A stretch of 64,000 nt of DNA from Massilistercora timonensis (GTDB lineage Bacteria > Bacillota > Clostridia > Lachnospirales > Lachnospiraceae): assembly GCF_900312975.1 (NCBI RefSeq), contig NZ_LT990039.1, forward strand, positions 1,488,001 through 1,552,000, read 5' to 3'. Numbering within the stretch: position 1 is the stretch's first letter; each line of letters starts with the position of its first letter. Under the pieces are notes generated by a model, which ran no database searches, was not told where the DNA came from, and saw only the letters and a program-made list of their open reading frames with translations. The position numbers and the translations under genes were made by a program. Below, piece by piece: positions 15,682 through 24,655 of this stretch.

Positions 15682-16587
15682 ATGCCGCAATATATTTTGC
15701 AAACAAAAGAATTGTGTAAAGAATTTGCTCATACCGCTGCGGTCAATCGTGTTAGCATGAATATTCAGCAAGGCGATATATACGGCTTCATTGGTGAAAA
15801 TGGGGCGGGAAAAACAACTTTTATGCGTATGGTTGCAGGACTTGCATCACCCACATCTGGCACAATCAGGTTATTTGGGCAGGAAAATTTGCAGGCCGGA
15901 AGGCACCATATTGGTTGCACGATTGAAAATCCCGCTCTGTATAAAAATATGACCGCAAGAGAAAATCTTGAAATCTTCCGTCATGCTTTCGGTGTAAAAA
16001 ATACCAAAAGTACAGACAAAGTATTGTCTCTCATGGGGTTGGCGGACACCGGAAGAAAGCGTGTCGGAGATTTTTCGTTGGGCATGAAACAACGCTTGGC
16101 GATTGCAGTTGCCCTTTTGGGCAATCCTCAGTTCTTGATTTTGGACGAGCCAATTAACGGGTTAGACCCTGTTGGAATACAAGAGCTGCGTAATTTGTTC
16201 GTGCAGTTAAACCGAGAGCAAAATATAACGCTTTTGATTTCAAGTCACATTTTAGGCGAATTATCCAAAATAGCTACCAGATATGGGATTATTCACAAAG
16301 GTTCTCTTGTTTCAGAATTGTCCACAGATGATTTAATGGCTCAATGCGAGCGACACTTGATCATCCGAACTGACTGTGCTGATAAGGCAATCAATGTTCT
16401 ACAAGCACAGTTGGGCATTACGAAATATAAAATTTTGACACCATATACAATTTCCTTAAAGGAGTATGTTGGACAATCAGAAGTTGTCAATAAGACTTTA
16501 ATACAGAATGGCCTTGTTCTTTTCGAGTCAACAATCTATGAGGATAGTTTGGAGGATTACTTTAATTCGATTATAGTGAGGAGGTGA
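15682..16587 (+). CDS. ABC transporter ATP-binding protein (BcrA/peptide-protection type)
   Basis: 301 residues from ATG 15682 behind GGAAAGGAAG. Walker A GENGAGKTT at about 38-46, signature SLGMKQRLAIA, Walker B FLILDEPINGLDP, followed by the switch His in LISSHILGE. The C-terminal extension is like BcrA and lantibiotic-immunity ATPases. It forms an exporter with the permease that follows and is probably controlled by the upstream two-component system. Confidence 0.93.
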   Translation: MPQYILQTKELCKEFAHTAAVNRVSMNIQQGDIYGFIGENGAGKTTFMRMVAGLASPTSGTIRLFGQENLQAGRHHIGCTIENPALYKNMTARENLEIFRHAFGVKNTKSTDKVLSLMGLADTGRKRVGDFSLGMKQRLAIAVALLGNPQFLILDEPINGLDPVGIQELRNLFVQLNREQNITLLISSHILGELSKIATRYGIIHKGSLVSELSTDDLMAQCERHLIIRTDCADKAINVLQAQLGITKYKILTPYTISLKEYVGQSEVVNKTLIQNGLVLFESTIYEDSLEDYFNSIIVRR

Positions 16588-16592
16588 GAAAA

Positions 16593-17342
16593 ATGACTAA
16601 TCTGCTGCGGTCCCAGATTTACAAATTATTTCACAATATGATATTTTGGGCGGGGGCTGCCTTAACTATTTGCTCGGTACTGTTTTATGCTGTGTTTGAG
16701 AGCATGAAAGCCGAAACAGTTGCTAACGGAATGCCTCTATTCCAGTATTATAGTATCCTATTCCAGAATTACAGCACTGGGCTTCCCGTTTTGATTTTCT
16801 GTGTGGTATTTGCTTCGGATGATTTTATGAGTGGCGCTGTTCATTACTATATTTCAAAAGGAATTTCGAGAATTCAATACTATTTGTCCAAAATGATAAC
16901 TTGTGCATTTGCTGCCACTCTATATGTTGTAATTGCGGGTATAAGCGGAACTATAATCAGTCAAATACTTTGGCATAATCTTGATGGATTACTTCAAATA
17001 AATACATTACAGTTGTTATTTTTCTTCTTTAGCCAAATCATACTCCATGCCTCTTATGCGAGCTTTCTGGTGTTTACCTGTTTCTTGTTTAGGAGCAGCG
17101 TAATTTCCAGTGTAGTAAATATGTTTTTACTGATTTTTGGATTTTACATTGTTCATCGTATTGAAGATGCAATCTGGAACAGTTATGTGATTTCGATGTA
17201 TTGGCCGGTAGCAATGTTCCAAAGAGTGCAAGTAATGACGGTGGCCGAATGGTTTTCTGTTGTCGCAGCTATTTTTGTAATACACGGAGTGCTGTTGACT
17301 TGTATTGGAATTATCATTATGAAAAAACGAGATATAAAATAA
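16593..17342 (+). CDS. ABC transporter permease (lantibiotic-protection type)
   Basis: 249 residues with six predicted membrane segments, starting at ATG 16593 with GAGGAGG nine bases upstream. A GTG at 16584 overlaps that site and is less likely. ABC-2-like permease of the small kind that pairs with BcrA-like ATPases. It presumably exports or expels antimicrobial peptides. Confidence 0.85.
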   Translation: MTNLLRSQIYKLFHNMIFWAGAALTICSVLFYAVFESMKAETVANGMPLFQYYSILFQNYSTGLPVLIFCVVFASDDFMSGAVHYYISKGISRIQYYLSKMITCAFAATLYVVIAGISGTIISQILWHNLDGLLQINTLQLLFFFFSQIILHASYASFLVFTCFLFRSSVISSVVNMFLLIFGFYIVHRIEDAIWNSYVISMYWPVAMFQRVQVMTVAEWFSVVAAIFVIHGVLLTCIGIIIMKKRDIK

Positions 17343-17354
17343 GCAATCTGCCGG

Positions 17355-17382
17355 ACGACGGCAAAAGAAAAAAAGCCGTCGT
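17355..17382 (+). terminator. Hairpin after the ABC permease
   Basis: ACGACGGC, a 12-base A-rich loop, then GCCGTCGT, a perfect 8-bp stem. No T-run follows, so termination is uncertain; it could instead stabilise the 3' end. Confidence 0.4.
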
Positions 17383-17462
17383 ACAATAATCCTACAGATT
17401 CCGGCAAAAATGCGGAGAACTGCATATGGGAAATAAATATGGTGGAACGTGGGGGATGAAGC

Positions 17463-17525
17463 ATGGATAAAGAAAAAACCGTAATATTTCTGGCGGCGGG
17501 GGGAAGTGGTACGAAACAGGTATGA
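17463..17525 (+). CDS. 20-residue upstream ORF coupled to winged-helix gene
   Basis: ATG 17463 behind GTGGGGGATG encodes a 20-residue peptide (MDKEKTVIFLAAGGSGTKQV). It ends in an ATGA overlap with the next gene, the usual arrangement for translational coupling. It may be a leader peptide or the remnant of a longer N-terminal domain. Confidence 0.4.
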   Translation: MDKEKTVIFLAAGGSGTKQV

Positions 17526-17932
17526 TTGAACTGGTACTTCGCACGACAGAAAGTTCCGGTCTGGTGAAGGAACAGATCCTGGCAAGGCTGGATGGAGGTC
17601 AGGCATTGCCGGATGCAGATCCAATCCTTGAGTATTCCGGACTTTGTATTGATTCACTCCGCCACCAGGCGTCATATCAGGGGCAAGAAATTTCTCTGAC
17701 AGAGAATTACGAATTTCACACCCTGGCGTACCTTGCCAGTCAGCCGGGTAGAGTCTACACGAAAGAGCAGATTTATCGGGCAGTCTGGAAAGAAGAGCCG
17801 GTGGATGTAAGCAGTGCCGTGTTCTGTGTTATTGCAAATATCCGTCAGAAGGTGAGAAAGGTTACAAAGAAAGAATATATCCAGACGGTGTGGGGAGTTG
17901 GATACAAGTTTGTAGATGTCCCAGGGGAGTGA
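17522..17932 (+). CDS. Stand-alone winged-helix (OmpR-type effector) protein, copy 1
   Basis: 136 residues. The C-terminal 95 form an OmpR-type DNA-binding winged helix (ENYEFHTLAYLASQPGRVYTKEQIYRAVWKE, shown here only as the region 60-90, then NIRQKVRKVTKKEYIQTVWG). No receiver domain is present; the N-terminal 40 residues are of unknown fold. A second copy at 21504-21920 is very similar, and the last 85 bases of both genes are identical. The two copies bracket the ECF sigma/ABC cassette. Confidence 0.85.
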   Translation: MIELVLRTTESSGLVKEQILARLDGGQALPDADPILEYSGLCIDSLRHQASYQGQEISLTENYEFHTLAYLASQPGRVYTKEQIYRAVWKEEPVDVSSAVFCVIANIRQKVRKVTKKEYIQTVWGVGYKFVDVPGE

Positions 17933-17947
17933 GCCCCTGGGATTTTT
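17921..17947 (+). terminator. Terminator overlapping the winged-helix stop codon
   Basis: CCAGGGG (17921-17927), loop AGTGAG containing the TGA stop, CCCCTGG (17934-17940), then ATTTTT. The same hairpin occurs after copy 2. Confidence 0.8.
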
Positions 17948-18058
17948 CTACAAAAAATAAAAAAATTGATTAAAAGTTGCTTTTTTCTTGTTTTCAAACG
18001 TTATACCTTATAAAAGGGAGTAAACGAGAACAAGATAGATGAAACTAGGAGAATTTTT

Positions 18059-18562
18059 GTGTTTGAAAAAAAGCTTGTGAAAAAACTTATCTTCGATGAG
18101 GGTGAGATAGAGACGTTAATACAAGAAAACTATAAATGTATATATAGATATTGTTTTTATCATGTGAGAAATAGGGAGGTGGCTCAAGATATTACTCAGG
18201 ATGTGTTTTTAAAGTTCATAAAGGAAATAGATAGATATAAAGAATATGGTAGGCTGAAGAACTATTTATATGTTATTGCAAAAAATTCTATCAGGGATTA
18301 CATCCGTAAAACCCAAAATGTGAATTTGAAATTAGTGGAAGAAGAATATGATGATGGCGGCATAGATAAAAAGTTAATGCAAATGAGCATATGGGAAGCA
18401 TTGGACTCTTTGGATGATTTAGACAAGGAAATAATTATTTTGAGATATTATCAGGAACTCAGAATTAAAGATATTTCTCAGATAATAGATATTCCTGCAT
18501 CCACTGTTCGATATAAATTGAAAAATGCTGAAAAAGCGTTGAAAAATAGATTGGAGTTATGA
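18059..18562 (+). CDS. ECF-type sigma factor
   Basis: 167 residues with a GTG start behind TAGGAGAAT. Region 2 is IYRYCFYHVRNREVAQDITQ then VFLKFIKEI. Region 4 is LDDLDKEIIILRYYQELRIKDISQIIDI then ASTVRYKLKNAEKAL. It probably drives transcription of the following membrane protein and ABC genes. The AT-rich composition differs from the ICE backbone. Confidence 0.9.
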   Translation: MFEKKLVKKLIFDEGEIETLIQENYKCIYRYCFYHVRNREVAQDITQDVFLKFIKEIDRYKEYGRLKNYLYVIAKNSIRDYIRKTQNVNLKLVEEEYDDGGIDKKLMQMSIWEALDSLDDLDKEIIILRYYQELRIKDISQIIDIPASTVRYKLKNAEKALKNRLEL

Positions 18563-18565
18563 AAT

Positions 18566-19336
18566 ATGATAGATAAACGGTTAATGAAAGAACTGGGAAA
18601 AATAGAGGTGCCTTTATACGACATCCGGAAATATGAAGAAACTATTATGAAGGCTAAAGCAGTAAAATTGCATCCAGAAAAACAACGGATGTGTAATAAA
18701 GAATTTTTTATAAACCAGTTACGATTTATTAAAAAGAAAACATGGTTTCTAAAGTTTATTATTTCTATCATGATCTTATATGTAATTAGCACTGAACAAA
18801 TTGATATTAGCGGTTGGACATGGACCTTGATCGCAGTATCTGGTCCTGCGCTATGTTTAATTAATGCGAATGAGATATGTAACATATTTCAGCCAGGAAT
18901 GGTAGAAATACAAATGACAGCCAAAAACTCATTTGGCAAAGTGCTTATGGTTCGTTTGATAACATTCGGATCATTTGATTTAATTTTTTTTGTATGTATG
19001 GCGTTAGGAATGTCTATATTTAAAAAAACTATAATTTGGCAGGTAATACTATATGGATTAGTGCCTTATATCATTATGTGTTTTGGATGCATGATAATTT
19101 TAAATAGGTGCAGGGAGGAGAATATTTCGCTGTATTCTTTAACCTGGGGAGTATGTTTAAATTGTATAATTATAATTTCCAAAATATCGGATATAAGAAT
19201 ATACCAGGCATCTTACTTTAATATGTGGCTAGGCATAGGGCTAATAGCTTTGGGGGGCACGATAATAGAGTTACACAGACTTTTTAAAAAGACAGGAGGA
19301 AATCTGGATGAAATTAGCTATGGAACATCTGTCTAA
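18566..19336 (+). CDS. Membrane protein, possible anti-sigma or ABC-associated
   Basis: 256 residues starting three bases after the sigma stop. A hydrophilic N-terminus of about 60 residues is followed by six hydrophobic segments. The cytoplasmic N-terminal part directly downstream of an ECF sigma gene suggests an anti-sigma role; alternatively it is an ABC-associated membrane subunit. The end overlaps the next gene by 29 bases. Confidence 0.7.
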   Translation: MIDKRLMKELGKIEVPLYDIRKYEETIMKAKAVKLHPEKQRMCNKEFFINQLRFIKKKTWFLKFIISIMILYVISTEQIDISGWTWTLIAVSGPALCLINANEICNIFQPGMVEIQMTAKNSFGKVLMVRLITFGSFDLIFFVCMALGMSIFKKTIIWQVILYGLVPYIIMCFGCMIILNRCREENISLYSLTWGVCLNCIIIISKISDIRIYQASYFNMWLGIGLIALGGTIIELHRLFKKTGGNLDEISYGTSV

Positions 19337-20192
19337 ACAATTTAAAAATAAAATTGCGGTAAAACAGATTGATACGGTATTAACAGAAGGAGTATATGGG
19401 TTTTTAGGTGCCAATGGCGCAGGAAAAACAACGCTTTTACAAATGATCTGCGGAATTATTGAACCTACATCTGGAGAAGTTAAAGTAAACGGTGAAAATA
19501 ATTTACAGATGGGAGAGCGGTTTCGGGATTTATTGGGATATTTACCGCAGGAGTTTGGATATACGCCAGGTTTTACAGCGCAGGATTTTATGCTCTATAT
19601 TGCTTCGATTAAAGGTTTGCAGCCGAAATATGCAAAGAGAAGAACAAGAGAACTATTAAGGCTGGTTAATTTAGAGAAAGAGGCAGATAGGAAAATCAGA
19701 ACTTTTTCAGGAGGGATGAAGCGACGATTGGGTATTGCTCAAGCTCTGTTAAATGATCCTAAAATTTTAATTTTAGATGAACCGACTGCAGGGTTAGATC
19801 CAAAAGAACGTGCGTATTTCCGAAATATAATATCTGAAATGTCAAAAGATAAAATTATCATTATATCGACACATATTGTATCGGATATAGAATATATTTC
19901 TGATCAGGTACTGGTGATGAAAAAAGGAAGCTTTATCTTGCAGGGAACACCAGAAGAGCTACTTGATAAAGTGAAAGGAGAGGTGTGGTCCTGCCATATT
20001 CCAAATAAAGACTGGACAAGATTTGAAGCGCAGTTTTGTATAGCAAATTCACATGCATTAGCGAATTATGTTGATGCCAGAATTGTGTCTTTAGAAGCTC
20101 CAATTGAGGGGGCTATTAATGTTGAACCAACTTTGGAGGATTTGTATTTAAAGTATTTTTCGGATGAGATGGAAGTAGGTGACAGAAATTAA
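19308..20192 (+). CDS. ABC transporter ATP-binding protein
   Basis: 294 residues. Walker A GANGAGKTTLL, signature FSGGMKRRLGIAQ, Walker B ILILDEPTAGLDP and switch His in IISTHIVSD. The C-terminal domain is of the drug/bacitracin exporter type. The start overlaps the upstream membrane gene and the stop overlaps the permease start, so the four genes form one tight operon. Confidence 0.93.
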   Translation: MKLAMEHLSKQFKNKIAVKQIDTVLTEGVYGFLGANGAGKTTLLQMICGIIEPTSGEVKVNGENNLQMGERFRDLLGYLPQEFGYTPGFTAQDFMLYIASIKGLQPKYAKRRTRELLRLVNLEKEADRKIRTFSGGMKRRLGIAQALLNDPKILILDEPTAGLDPKERAYFRNIISEMSKDKIIIISTHIVSDIEYISDQVLVMKKGSFILQGTPEELLDKVKGEVWSCHIPNKDWTRFEAQFCIANSHALANYVDARIVSLEAPIEGAINVEPTLEDLYLKYFSDEMEVGDRN

Positions 20193-21427
20193 TGGGTGGA
20201 ATGATTAAATATGAATGGAAAAAGATATGGAAAAGCAGACTAACACAAATATCAGTTATAGGATGTTGTTTATTTTTGATTTTTTGTGTTTATTCAAGCA
20301 TTATTCAAATTACTGCAATAGATCAAAATGGCCAGACTGTAAGTGGAATGCAAGCTGTTGAAGTTTTGAAAGATACTCAGCAGCGGCAAGAATTAACACA
20401 GGATAGAGTGAATGAAATTGTAAATCAGTATTTAGAGTACGCTAATAACCCTGATACTAATTCCAATAACGAAGCGTACCATTACTTGTCTGAAGAAAAA
20501 TATAGAACTTTTTATCAATCCAACAGAGAGTTACTGAGTTTGATTTCAAATGTATATAAGGAACCCGGCAGTAGTACGGACATAAAGGATGTTTTTGAGG
20601 AAAATGTCGGTAAAGATTTTATACAAGCACGTCTTGAGAGAGACCAGAAATATATTCAATCAAGAGAAGAGCGAGGCCAGCTTATGCCTGTTGAAGCAGA
20701 TTATTGGGAGCGTGAAGTGGAAAAAATACCGGAATATCAATATGGTTATCACAAAGGCTGGGACATGATTTTAGATGCACTGACATGGCCTGTTCTGATT
20801 ATGATGATTATTTGCATCGGAATCGCACCGATTTTTTCCGGGGAATATCAATCAAAATGCGACTCGCTAATACTATGTATGAAATATGGAAAAAGCAAAT
20901 TGATTTTTGCCAAAATCATTACAGTGTGGCTATTTACGACCTGTGTATACTGGGGAATTACGTTAATTTATTCAGCAGTATATCTTGGCCTTCTAGGAGC
21001 TGATGGAGCAGCCCTACCAATCCAATTAAAATATCCTGCAGTATCCGTGGGATATCATTTAACAATGGGAGAGGCAGTTATTTATGCATTGGTTTTAGCA
21101 TATTTCTTTACTCTGGGGATAGTGGGAATAACGCTTTTAATGTCTGCATTACTAAAAAACACATATGGAGTTATTATTATTGCTTTTCTTTTAATAATCA
21201 TCCCCACCTTTTTATCACCAGATACCGGAGGATATACTTGGAGTCGTATATTGTCTTTATTCCCATCCAAAATTGCAGATTTCTCTTTCCAGTCCTATAC
21301 TGCCTACAGTATAGGAAATGTGGTAATAAGGTGGCCAGATATGGCAATGATAGTAAACGGCGCCGGAGCTGTTATATTTTCTGCGATGAGTTATTGGATT
21401 TTTAGAAAACACCAAGTTAATAAATAA
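20192..21427 (+). CDS. ABC-2 type permease
   Basis: 411 residues. One membrane segment near residues 16-36, a large extracellular loop of about 150 residues rich in charged residues, then five more segments and a basic C-terminus. This is the ABC-2 permease layout with a long first loop. It pairs with the ATPase whose stop it overlaps. Confidence 0.85.
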   Translation: MGGMIKYEWKKIWKSRLTQISVIGCCLFLIFCVYSSIIQITAIDQNGQTVSGMQAVEVLKDTQQRQELTQDRVNEIVNQYLEYANNPDTNSNNEAYHYLSEEKYRTFYQSNRELLSLISNVYKEPGSSTDIKDVFEENVGKDFIQARLERDQKYIQSREERGQLMPVEADYWEREVEKIPEYQYGYHKGWDMILDALTWPVLIMMIICIGIAPIFSGEYQSKCDSLILCMKYGKSKLIFAKIITVWLFTTCVYWGITLIYSAVYLGLLGADGAALPIQLKYPAVSVGYHLTMGEAVIYALVLAYFFTLGIVGITLLMSALLKNTYGVIIIAFLLIIIPTFLSPDTGGYTWSRILSLFPSKIADFSFQSYTAYSIGNVVIRWPDMAMIVNGAGAVIFSAMSYWIFRKHQVNK

Positions 21428-21503
21428 GTTGTAGATGATGAATATAAGCCGATAACTGAAATAATATGTCGTTAATTTGTAGTCATTTGAAAGCTGGTGA
21501 GAG

Positions 21504-21920
21504 ATGAGGCAAATTGAAATCATCCTCCGTACCACGGATCCAGCTGGAAAGGTGACAGAGCAGATCCTGGCAAAATTCGATACAGAGAAGCCAGCGACAG
21601 AGAGTGATGAGGTTCTTCAGTATTCCGGTCTTCGCATAGATCCAGACAAGCACCAGGTTTCTTACCAGGGGAGCGTGCTTCCGTTGACGGAAACGTATGA
21701 ATTTCAGACACTGGTTTATCTCTCCAGTCAGCCAGGAAGAGTTTTCACGAAAGAGCAGATTTACCAGGCAGTCTGGAAGGAGGAGCCGGTGGATGTAAGC
21801 AGTGCGGTATTCTGTGTCATTGCAAATATCCGCCAGAAGTTGCGGAAGGTTACAAAGAAAGAATATATCCAGACGGTGTGGGGAGTTGGATACAAGTTTG
21901 TAGATGTCCCAGGGGAGTGA
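21504..21920 (+). CDS. Stand-alone winged-helix protein, copy 2
   Basis: 138 residues, paralogous to the gene at 17522 along its whole length. From about 21850 to 21932 the two DNA sequences are identical, whereas the 5' parts differ at many positions. This points to gene conversion or recombination between the 3' ends. AGCTGGTGAGAG precedes the ATG. It is probably a DNA-binding regulator without phosphorylation input. Confidence 0.85.
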   Translation: MRQIEIILRTTDPAGKVTEQILAKFDTEKPATESDEVLQYSGLRIDPDKHQVSYQGSVLPLTETYEFQTLVYLSSQPGRVFTKEQIYQAVWKEEPVDVSSAVFCVIANIRQKLRKVTKKEYIQTVWGVGYKFVDVPGE

Positions 21921-21934
21921 GCCCCTGGGATTTT
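21909..21934 (+). terminator. Terminator after winged-helix copy 2
   Basis: CCAGGGG, AGTGAG, CCCCTGG followed by ATTTTC, identical in stem and loop to the hairpin at 17921. Confidence 0.8.
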
Positions 21935-21970
21935 CTAATAGTATAGTAATTAGGGTGTATTTTTGATATT

Positions 21971-22828
21971 ATGAATAGCAAAGGATTACAATTTGAGGAG
22001 ATATTGCGTATGCAGATATTTTATGGAGAGAAAGATATAGATTATAACAACCCAAATGGATATGCTTTTCTTAACTGGCGTTTCGATGATTCTATGGGAG
22101 GTAATAATAAAGAAAATCCATTTCAAGGAATTAGTGATAATTTTGAAATGGGGAAAGCATACATGGCAAATGCCGTCATAGCCTTATATTCTATTATATA
22201 TAGCCATAACCCTCAAAATATGGCAGATACAATGGTGTTCCCTGTTTTATTTAGTGTGTGGCATGGAGTGGAATTATGGCTGAAAAGTAGTATCTATGCG
22301 ATAAGTTTGATAACTAATACGGAGACTAAAATGAATCAAAATCATAATATTAAGGATTATTTAGATGCATTACGAGAAAGATTAAGCGAATTAAATATGA
22401 ATTCTACAGAAAAAATGGCATTATCAGAAGTGGTAGAATTAGTTGAAGAGTTCAAACGTGTAGATGCTCGTTTTGATTTTGCAAGATATTCATTTGATAG
22501 AAAAGGAAATTATCAATTTTATAATGCTCCTGTTGGAGATGACAAACAATGGCAAAAGGGGTTAGCGACTGATATACAAGCGGTGCCAAATACGTGTATT
22601 AAACTGGATTCATTATTTAATCTGATTTTAGGGATTACAGATCATTTTCGAGATTTTGTGGAATATTTAATATTGGTTATTACAGAAGGTGGAAAATTGT
22701 CAGATGATTATTATGAGGCACACATAAAAATTTGCAAGAATTTTGAAAAAAAGTTAGATGATAAGATTGAGGATGAACCCGATCCTCTGAGACAAATTAT
22801 ACGAGCAATTAATTTATACATCTTGTGA
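21971..22828 (+). CDS. HEPN-like hypothetical protein
   Basis: 285 residues, all-helical in appearance, AT-rich. The central segment (VWHGVELWLKSSIYAIS, then NHNIKDYLDAL) resembles HEPN-type helical bundles, in which a conserved polar or His residue follows a long helix. No RxxxxH nuclease motif is obvious, so catalytic activity is uncertain. It sits alone at the end of the cargo block and could be part of a defence or stress module. No partner is visible. Confidence 0.6.
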   Translation: MNSKGLQFEEILRMQIFYGEKDIDYNNPNGYAFLNWRFDDSMGGNNKENPFQGISDNFEMGKAYMANAVIALYSIIYSHNPQNMADTMVFPVLFSVWHGVELWLKSSIYAISLITNTETKMNQNHNIKDYLDALRERLSELNMNSTEKMALSEVVELVEEFKRVDARFDFARYSFDRKGNYQFYNAPVGDDKQWQKGLATDIQAVPNTCIKLDSLFNLILGITDHFRDFVEYLILVITEGGKLSDDYYEAHIKICKNFEKKLDDKIEDEPDPLRQIIRAINLYIL

Positions 22829-22864
22829 AAAGATAAGAGACGGTTTCGTTTCTGACGAGAAATG

Positions 22865-22916
22865 GTCCTGTACACCGGATTGATTCCAGTTGTACAGGAC
22901 ATTCTTTATTCTTTTG
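22865..22916 (+). terminator. Hairpin between convergent genes
   Basis: GTCCTGTACA (22865-22874) pairs perfectly with TGTACAGGAC (22891-22900), followed by ATTCTTTATTCTTTT. It probably terminates the plus-strand cargo at its junction with the backbone. Confidence 0.65.
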
Positions 22917-23343
22917 CAGATACTTCCATCAATTCTTCATAACCGATCAGCGCCGGATCGTGAAACGCTTTTCCTGAATTTTCTTCCAGCGTGCGTTCTT
23001 TCTTAAAATAGAGCCGATAGTTGTGTCCGGCAAGAAGCCGGGTATTTTTTTCCAGGCTGAAACGGTATTCTTTCCCGTCTGCAGTACGGAACAGCACCTG
23101 CTGGTTGCGGGTGAGGGGCGATTTCTCCCGCTTAACGCAGGTGCCTTCCAGGATCAGGTAATCCTCCGTCTTAATGGTATGATACAAAAGAAGGAAGCGG
23201 GTGATGCAGCACACTCCAAGAAGCAGGCTCATGACCAGCAGGATGGTATCCTTCTGGGACAGGGCATAAACGCATCCAAACAGGACACAGAAAAGGCCGA
23301 CTGCACAGATGGCAGCCAGCCGGGTAAATAATGGTTTCGGCAT
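22906..23343 (-). CDS. Hypothetical membrane protein
   Basis: 145 residues from ATG 23343, RBS CGAAAGGAG. Two membrane segments at about 10-27 and 33-52, then a cytoplasmic or outer domain of about 90 residues with beta character. It is the last gene of the leftward operon before the cargo. Family not recognised. Confidence 0.72.
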   Translation of the reverse strand: MPKPLFTRLAAICAVGLFCVLFGCVYALSQKDTILLVMSLLLGVCCITRFLLLYHTIKTEDYLILEGTCVKREKSPLTRNQQVLFRTADGKEYRFSLEKNTRLLAGHNYRLYFKKERTLEENSGKAFHDPALIGYEELMEVSAKE

Positions 23344-23360
23344 AGGGTTCTCCTTTCGGA

Positions 23361-24044
23361 TCAAATCTTCTGGAACAGGATCTTCTGGTTCAGGTACAGG
23401 TTGCTGACCGCCTGCAGGATGGGATACTGGGCGTGGGTGATCTGCACGGTATCCGTAAGTGTGCTGCAGGTGTCTTCCGATGAGGTGTAGAGCTTCTCCA
23501 GGATATCCTCTTCCTTTTGGATCAGGATGCCCCGCTCCATACTGAGCAGCAGCTCTGCTGTGGACAGGGGCGCTTTCCCGGCAAGAACCAGGACTTCCTG
23601 CTCCGTGGGCGTACATTTTGTCTTACGCAGGAGCCGTGGGATATCTTTCAGACGTACCTGCCCTTTGGTGTAGAGCAGGAATACGCTGGTAAGCCGGGGA
23701 AGAAAACGCTCCTCAACAGGTGTGATGGTCAGCGTCCCCAAAAGCCGGTACAGGGCATCCACGGCGCTTACTCCCATCCCTTTTACCAGAAGCCCCCGCA
23801 GGAGCAGACGGTTCAGGTAATGGGACAGCGGCAGGGAGATGGACTGGCCGGAGTCTGCACAGTTCTTTTCAAACAGACGCTCCAGCTCCGGATAGGTCAG
23901 GATCTGGAAGGCCAGGCAGCTCCACACCAGAAGCTCCTCTTTGGACATCCCGTATTCCTTCTGGTTATTGATTACATGGGGGACCGGTTTCCCGTTCACA
24001 TTTACAAACTGAAGACTGCCGACTGCGGTATAGAGCGTAAGCAT
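23361..24044 (-). CDS. Hypothetical ICE backbone protein
   Basis: 227 residues from ATG 24044 behind AAAGGAGG. Soluble, helical, leucine-rich. Segments such as LPLSHYLNRLLLRGLL and TPTEQEVLVLAGKAPLSTAELL look like winged-helix or helical repeat elements. No family recognised. Confidence 0.7.
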   Translation of the reverse strand: MLTLYTAVGSLQFVNVNGKPVPHVINNQKEYGMSKEELLVWSCLAFQILTYPELERLFEKNCADSGQSISLPLSHYLNRLLLRGLLVKGMGVSAVDALYRLLGTLTITPVEERFLPRLTSVFLLYTKGQVRLKDIPRLLRKTKCTPTEQEVLVLAGKAPLSTAELLLSMERGILIQKEEDILEKLYTSSEDTCSTLTDTVQITHAQYPILQAVSNLYLNQKILFQKI

Positions 24045-24064
24045 AAAAGTTCCTCCTTTATCAT

Positions 24065-24640
24065 TCAGGATAACAGAGCGCACAGCGCTGCATCCTGCTG
24101 CAAAAATCTGCGGGCTTTGCTCAGCCAGGCCCGGATATGGTTGGAAGGCACCTGGTAGTGAGCGGACAGCTCCTTGGCCGAGTAACCCTCAAGCTGGAAG
24201 CAGAGGGCCTCAATGCCTTTTTGGATGGTGCTGCACTGGGAGGCTTTGAGCGTCTCCAGATAAGCACCTGCCGCCGTATCTTTCAGTGCCAGGGGCGCTG
24301 CATCCGGCATTGCTTCCTGCTCCTGGCCAATCTGCAGGGCCGGCATAGCATCCAGCAGGTCTTCCTGCAGCGGGCAGAAAAGATCTTTTCCCCGGATTTC
24401 GTGACGCCAGGAGTCATAAATGGCATTACGGATGGCAGCTGCAGCGTATGGAGCGAAGGGTAACCCTTCCCCGCAGGAGACGGCTGCCCGGCACAGGGCC
24501 AGGTATCCGATCTGGCAAAGTTCCTGCCGCTGCTCGCTGGTTAAAGGGCTTCCGTTTGTCATTGAGCGGATGATCTTTGGGACCAGATCCATATGATCTT
24601 CCGCCAGCTGCTTCTGGGCGGGTGTCATGGGTTTTATCAT
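24065..24640 (-). CDS. Sigma-70-like factor, second element-encoded copy
   Basis: 191 residues. N-terminal region 2-like segment (LVPKIIRSMTNGSPLTSEQ, then LCQIGYLALCRAAVSC, then FAPYAAAAIRNAIYDSWR). C-terminal HTH (CFQLEGYSAKELSAHYQV, then SNHIRAWLSKARRFL). A middle Ala/Met-rich linker. Probably directs or modulates transcription of element genes. GAGGGAAATGCG lies upstream. Confidence 0.75.
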   Translation of the reverse strand: MIKPMTPAQKQLAEDHMDLVPKIIRSMTNGSPLTSEQRQELCQIGYLALCRAAVSCGEGLPFAPYAAAAIRNAIYDSWRHEIRGKDLFCPLQEDLLDAMPALQIGQEQEAMPDAAPLALKDTAAGAYLETLKASQCSTIQKGIEALCFQLEGYSAKELSAHYQVPSNHIRAWLSKARRFLQQDAALCALLS

Positions 24641-24655
24641 CGCATTTCCCTCCCT

